64,000 nt of DNA from Variovorax sp. OV329. Lineage in GTDB: Bacteria > Pseudomonadota > Gammaproteobacteria > Burkholderiales > Burkholderiaceae_C. Both the position numbers and the translations under genes were made by a program. The notes beneath the pieces are model-generated. The model had not been told where the DNA came from. It ran no database searches and saw nothing but the letters and a program-made list of their open reading frames with translations. The DNA lies in contig NZ_FOUG01000010.1 in NCBI RefSeq assembly GCF_900114785.1, positions 124,001 through 188,000 on the forward strand, given 5' to 3'. Below, one piece after another: positions 59,395 to 64,000 of the stretch (position 1 is the first letter of the stretch; every line of letters starts with the position of its first letter).

Positions 59395-59850
59395 ATGCCG
59401 CGGCTGTCACCGCTTTGCATCGCATGGGGCTGCGCGGCCCTGGCGATGTCGCACACCATCGCTTTCGCAGCGCCGCAGGTCTGGCGCTGCGCCGGCAACA
59501 GCTACTCTGACAGGCCCTGCGAGGGCGGTCGCGAGTTCGACGCCAACGCATCGCCGCCAACGGTCGATCAACGCCGCCAGGCCGACGAGGGCACGCGCAA
59601 GGACCAGGCGGCCGCCACGCGCATGCAGCGCGAGCGCCAACAACTCGAGGCGCAGCAGGGCCAGAACGGCGCCGTGGTGATCGGCCCCGCGCCGCGCGAC
59701 ACCGCCAAGCCCGCATCGCCGGCCACGGTGCTGAAGCCGTCGAAGAAGAAGAAGGCCGAGAAGCCGGATACCTTCGCCGCCAGCGGGCCCGACCCGAAGC
59801 AGGCGACCAGAAAGAAGAAGCCCGGCAAGTCGCCGGAGGGCGCCGGCTAG
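59395..59850 (+). CDS. Exported DUF4124-like small protein
   Basis: A 151-residue protein with a signal peptide ending at AFAAPQ. The first mature segment, VWRCAGNSYSDRPCEGGREF, has the Cys-aromatic-Cys arrangement of DUF4124 proteins (YRCxDxxGxxxYSDxPC). The rest is a polar, lysine-rich tail. Function unknown. Its stop shares CTAG with the convergent ferredoxin gene. Confidence 0.78.
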   Translation: MPRLSPLCIAWGCAALAMSHTIAFAAPQVWRCAGNSYSDRPCEGGREFDANASPPTVDQRRQADEGTRKDQAAATRMQRERQQLEAQQGQNGAVVIGPAPRDTAKPASPATVLKPSKKKKAEKPDTFAASGPDPKQATRKKKPGKSPEGAG

Positions 59851-60179
59851 ATTTCCGCCGTGGACGGCGGTGGCGCTTCAGGCGAAGGCTTGCCGCCTGC
59901 GTCCTCGGCCGCCGCGCGCGCGCTGGCCGCCTTCGCGGCCGCCAGGCGCTCGAACCGCTCCCACAGTGTCTCGCGCGTCTCGACGTGCGCAGGGTTCACC
60001 GGGATGCAGGCCACCGGACACACCTGCACGCACTGCGGCTCCTCGAAGTGGCCCACGCACTCGGTGCACTTGCGCGGGTCGATCTCGTAGATCTCCTCGC
60101 CCATGTAGATCGCGTCGTTGGGGCACTCCGGCTCGCACACATCGCAGTTGATGCATTCGTCGGTGATCATGAGGGCCAT
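59847..60179 (-). CDS. Ferredoxin with two 4Fe-4S sites, YfhL type
   Basis: A 110-residue ferredoxin, MALMITDECINCDVCEPECP, then CTECVGHFEEPQCVQVCPVA. The second motif has the YfhL insertion between cysteines (C-x2-C-x8-C-x3-C). The C-terminal 35 residues are an extra Ala-rich helix. It likely serves as a low-potential electron carrier; the partner is unknown. It is divergent from the ABC transporter by 105 bases. Confidence 0.92.
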   Translation of the reverse strand: MALMITDECINCDVCEPECPNDAIYMGEEIYEIDPRKCTECVGHFEEPQCVQVCPVACIPVNPAHVETRETLWERFERLAAAKAASARAAAEDAGGKPSPEAPPPSTAEI

Positions 60180-60284
60180 GCCCGGATTATCCCAGGCAGC
60201 GCTTCCGGGCGCGGCGCGCCTGGGCCAAGGCCCCACCGCCCGCAGGCGGCGCCGTCCGGCACAGGTTATGCTGCGCCCCGCCCT

Positions 60285-61235
60285 ATGAGTCTGTTCCTGT
60301 TCAAGCGCATCCTGACGCTGATCGCCACCTTGATTGGCACTTCGGTCATCGTCTTCCTGGTCCTGGAGATCCTCCCCGGCAACGCCGCCCAGATGCTGAT
60401 GGGCCCCGACGCCTCGCCCGAAGCGGTGGCGGCGCTGGCGGCCAAGCTCGGCCTGGACCAGCCAGCCTGGAGCCGTTACTGGCATTGGGTGAGCGGCCTG
60501 CTCACCGGCGACCTGGGCAACAGCTACGCCTACGGATCGCCGGTGATCGACCTGGTGCTCGAGCGCCTCGCGCTCACCATTCCGCTGGCGGTGATCGCGA
60601 TGGTCTTCACCACGGTGCTGGCGCTCATCGTCGGCGTGACCGCCGCGGCCAAGCACAACCAGCTGGGCGACGTGGGCCTGATGAGCCTCACACAGGCGGG
60701 CATCGCCATTCCGAACTTCTGGTTCGCCATCCTGCTGATCCTGGTGTTCTCGGTGGAACTGCAGTGGTTCTCGGCCGGTGGCTTCGACGGCTGGAGCGAG
60801 GGCATAGGCGCCGGCCTGAAGGCGCTGCTTCTGCCGGCGCTGTCGCTGGCGGTGGTGCAGGCTGCCATCCTGGCACGCATCACCCGCTCGGCCGTGCTGG
60901 AGGTGATGCGCGAGGACTTCGTGCGCACCGCGCGTGCCAAGGGCGTGTCGCAGCGCGCGGTGCTGTGGGGCCACGTGCTGCGCAACGCGATGATCCCCGT
61001 GGTCACCGTGATGGGCCTGCAGTTCGCCGAGCTGCTGGCCGGCACCATCGTGGTCGAGCGCGTGTTCTACCTGCCGGGCCTGGGCAAGCTGATCTTCGAC
61101 TCCATCGCCAACCGCGACCTGATCGTGGTGCGCAACTGCGTGATGCTGCTGGCCGTCATGGTGGTGGTCGTCAACTTCGTGGTCGACCTCCTCTATGCCC
61201 TCATCGACCCGCGTCTGAAGGCGAGCGACATCTGA
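60285..61235 (+). CDS. Dipeptide/oligopeptide ABC transporter permease, DppB type
   Basis: A 316-residue inner-membrane permease with six spans and the DppB signature: the N-terminal MSLFLFKRILTLIATLIGTS, the periplasmic LGLDQPAWSRYWHWVSGLLT and the EAA loop DFVRTARAKGVSQRAVLWGH. First gene of a peptide-type importer; two more bases separate it from the second permease. The substrate may be peptides, nickel or another solute. Confidence 0.9.
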   Translation: MSLFLFKRILTLIATLIGTSVIVFLVLEILPGNAAQMLMGPDASPEAVAALAAKLGLDQPAWSRYWHWVSGLLTGDLGNSYAYGSPVIDLVLERLALTIPLAVIAMVFTTVLALIVGVTAAAKHNQLGDVGLMSLTQAGIAIPNFWFAILLILVFSVELQWFSAGGFDGWSEGIGAGLKALLLPALSLAVVQAAILARITRSAVLEVMREDFVRTARAKGVSQRAVLWGHVLRNAMIPVVTVMGLQFAELLAGTIVVERVFYLPGLGKLIFDSIANRDLIVVRNCVMLLAVMVVVVNFVVDLLYALIDPRLKASDI

Positions 61236-61236
61236 C

Positions 61237-62118
61237 ATGAGCAGCCTTCCCGCCACCCTTCCTTCCGTCTCCGCGCCGCCGCTGCCGGGCTTCTGGCGCC
61301 GCGCCCTGCGCCACCGCAGCTTCGTCATCGGCGCGGTGCTCAGCGCGCTGCTGGTGCTGGCAGCCGCCGTCTCCTACGCGTGGACGCCCTGGTCGCCCTA
61401 CGACATGGACATGGCCAACAAGCTGCGGGGCCCGAGCGCCGCGCACTGGCTGGGCACCGACGTGTTCGGCCGCGACGTGGCATCGCTGCTGCTGGTGGGC
61501 GCGCGCGCGTCCATCCTGGTGGGCGTGATCGCGGTGGGCATCGGCCTGGTGGTGGGCACCGCCCTGGGCCTGCTGGCCGCGGCGAGGCGCGGCTGGGTCG
61601 AGGAAGGCATCATGCGCCTGACCGACTTCACGCTGGCCTTCCCCGCCATCCTGTCGGCCATCATGCTCACGGCCGTGTTCGGCGCGGGCATCGTCAACGC
61701 GATCATCGCGATCGGCATCTACAACATCCCCACCTTCGCGCGCATTTCGCGGGCCTCGGCCAACGCAGTGTGGTCGCGCGAGTACGTGGCGGCGGCGCGG
61801 GCCTGCGGCAAGGGCTCCTTCGCCATCACGGTGCAGCACGTGCTGCCCAACATCTCGGCGGTGCTGATCGTGCAGAGCACCATCCGCTTCGCCATCGCCA
61901 TCCTGGCCGAGGCGGCGCTGTCGTACCTGGGCCTGGGCACGCAGCCGCCGCAACCGTCATGGGGCCGCATGCTGGCCGAGGCGCAGACCATGATGTGGCA
62001 GGCGCCGCTGCTGGCGGTGTTTCCCGGCATGGCGATCGCGTTCGCGGTGCTGGGCCTGAACCTGCTGGGCGACGGCCTGCGCGACCTGCTCGATCCGCGC
62101 CTGGCACGCGCACGCTGA
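61237..62118 (+). CDS. Dipeptide/oligopeptide ABC transporter permease, DppC type
   Basis: A 293-residue permease with an N-terminal cytoplasmic segment and six spans. Markers are HWLGTDVFGRDVASLLLVGA, the EAA loop SREYVAAARACGKGSFAITV and LGLGTQPPQPSWGRMLAEAQ. It pairs with the DppB-type protein encoded just upstream. Confidence 0.92.
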   Translation: MSSLPATLPSVSAPPLPGFWRRALRHRSFVIGAVLSALLVLAAAVSYAWTPWSPYDMDMANKLRGPSAAHWLGTDVFGRDVASLLLVGARASILVGVIAVGIGLVVGTALGLLAAARRGWVEEGIMRLTDFTLAFPAILSAIMLTAVFGAGIVNAIIAIGIYNIPTFARISRASANAVWSREYVAAARACGKGSFAITVQHVLPNISAVLIVQSTIRFAIAILAEAALSYLGLGTQPPQPSWGRMLAEAQTMMWQAPLLAVFPGMAIAFAVLGLNLLGDGLRDLLDPRLARAR

Positions 62119-62141
62119 ACCTCTCTTCACTTCCCCACGCA

Positions 62142-63133
62142 ATGGCATTGCTAGAAGTCAACGACCTGCACATCCGCCTGCAGACGCAGCGCGGCCCGGC
62201 CGACGCGGTGCGCGGCATCAGCTTCGCGCTGGAGCGCGGCCAGACGCTGGGCATCGTGGGCGAATCGGGCTGCGGCAAGTCGATCACCGTGCAGTCGCTC
62301 ATGGGCCTGCTGCCCTCCACCGCCAAGGTGAGCGGCAGCATCCGCTTCGACGGCCAGGAACTGGTGGGCCTGCCCGAGCGCGCCATGTGCGGCATCCGCG
62401 GTGACCGCATCGGCATGATCTTCCAGGAGCCCATGACTGCCCTGAACCCGGTGCACACCATCGCGCGCCAGGTGGCCGAGCCGCTGCGCCTGCACCGAAA
62501 GCTGTCGGCCGCCGACGCGCGCAAGGAAGTGCTGGCGCTGCTGGAGCGCGTGGGCATTCCCGACGCCGCCTCGCGCCTGGACGCCTACCCGCACCAGTTC
62601 TCCGGCGGCCAGCGCCAGCGCATCGGCATCGCCATGGCGCTGGCCTGCGGGCCCGACCTGCTGATCGCGGACGAGCCGACCACTGCCCTGGACGTGACCA
62701 TCCAGAAGCAGATCCTGGAGCTGATCCAGGGCCTGGTGGCCGAGCGCGGCATGGCGCTGATCCTCATCTCGCACGACCTGGGCGTGATCGCGCAGAGCGT
62801 GTCCAGGATGCTGGTGATGTACGGCGGCAGCATCGTCGAGAGCGGCCCCACCGCCACCGTGTTCGCCGACCGCGAGCATCCCTACACCCAGGGCCTCTTC
62901 GCCGCCCGGCCTGCACTTGGCGCACCGCGTGGCCAGCGCCTGGCCACCATCCGCGGCAGCGTGCCCGAACTGGTGGACCTGCCGCCTGGGTGCCCCTTCG
63001 CCGGCCGCTGCGCCTTCACCGCCGACGCCTGCCAGGCCATCCGTCCCGAGGCGACGCAATTGGCGCACGGCCACGAGGTGCGCTGCATCCGCCTGGAGGC
63101 CGTGCGCGAGGCTGCGCTCGACAAGGCGCCTGC

Positions 63134-63137
<4 letters not shown>
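62142..63137 (+). CDS. Peptide ABC transporter ATPase, DppD type
   Basis: A 331-residue ATPase: Walker A GESGCGKSITVQSL, signature FSGGQRQRIGIAMAL, Walker B LLIADEPTTALDV, and the oligopeptide-ABC C-terminal cysteine region CPFAGRCAFTADAC. It follows the second permease by 23 bases and overlaps the DppF-type gene by four bases. Confidence 0.94.
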
Positions 63138-63940
<803 letters not shown>

Positions 63941-63996
63941 GTTGTTGTAACGTTATTGTTTCGAATCATTCATTCCAACCGTCCCGGAGTTCCTTC

Positions 63997-64000
63997 ATGT
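63997..64000 (+). CDS. Start of the next gene, probably the transporter's substrate-binding protein (off window)
   Basis: An ATG at 63997, eight bases after CCCGGAG, fits a new gene whose body lies off the window. By order (permease, permease, ATPase, ATPase), a solute-binding protein is the missing component; that is inference only. Confidence 0.4.

Noticed and set aside
63948..63955. TAACGTTA palindrome before the last gene
   Set aside because: Too short to support an operator call on its own.

Overview
The window is GC-rich DNA from a betaproteobacterium, most likely of the order Burkholderiales and probably Comamonadaceae (Variovorax/Acidovorax type). This rests on gene order and content rather than on any database search: gmk-rpoZ-spoT, rph-rdgB-hemW, hrcA/nadK-recN-rapZ-mutY, and lolB-ispE-tRNA-Gln-prs-rplY-pth are typical betaproteobacterial arrangements, two Bug-type (TctC) solute receptors are present, and there is a Comamonadaceae-like intergenic repeat. 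About 70 protein genes and four tRNA genes can be supported. No insertion sequence, prophage or CRISPR array was seen.

Bases 1-8784 hold phenylacetate catabolism: a minus-strand operon paaG-paaI-paaK-paaABCDE followed by an ABC receptor gene, facing paaY-paaR, with a PaaR-type operator in between. Bases 8801-11658 hold a small exported protein and a tightly overlapping GST / P-loop kinase / nucleoside-hydrolase-like operon. Bases 11723-17132 are a fructose-type sugar system (ROK repressor, ABC transporter frcBCA, divergent PfkB kinase) with a palindromic operator. Bases 17234-22671 hold an MscS channel, two DUF1254/DUF1214 proteins and a lipoprotein. Bases 22904-28537 are an IclR-controlled catabolic locus (RraA-like aldolase, 2-hydroxyacid dehydrogenase, two Bug receptors, SMP-30 lactonase) with two near-identical promoters.

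From 28570 onward the window is mostly housekeeping: tRNA-Ser, a metallopeptidase lipoprotein, hemW-rdgB-rph, a PP2C phosphatase/Ser-Thr kinase pair, yicC-gmk-rpoZ-spoT, greB, a tandem glycine riboswitch ahead of a dadA-like flavoenzyme, tRNA-Arg, an FHA protein, tRNA-Ile2, hrcA/nadK-recN-rapZ, mutY, a dynamin-like GTPase, mutM, a TPR lipoprotein-lolB-ispE-tRNA-Gln-prs-rplY-pth block, a ferredoxin, and a dipeptide-type ABC transporter that runs off the right edge.

The most interesting points are: the glycine riboswitch on a flavin amine dehydrogenase; a nucleoside-hydrolase-like protein that has lost the paired metal-binding aspartates and is coupled to a kinase; the duplicated promoter/operator of the IclR locus; a possible small RNA with an anti-Shine-Dalgarno tract; a divergent hrcA/nadK pair that looks leaderless on both sides; -10 elements embedded in gmk and ispE through rare ATA codons; and a dynamin-like GTPase with an altered P-loop between mutY and mutM.
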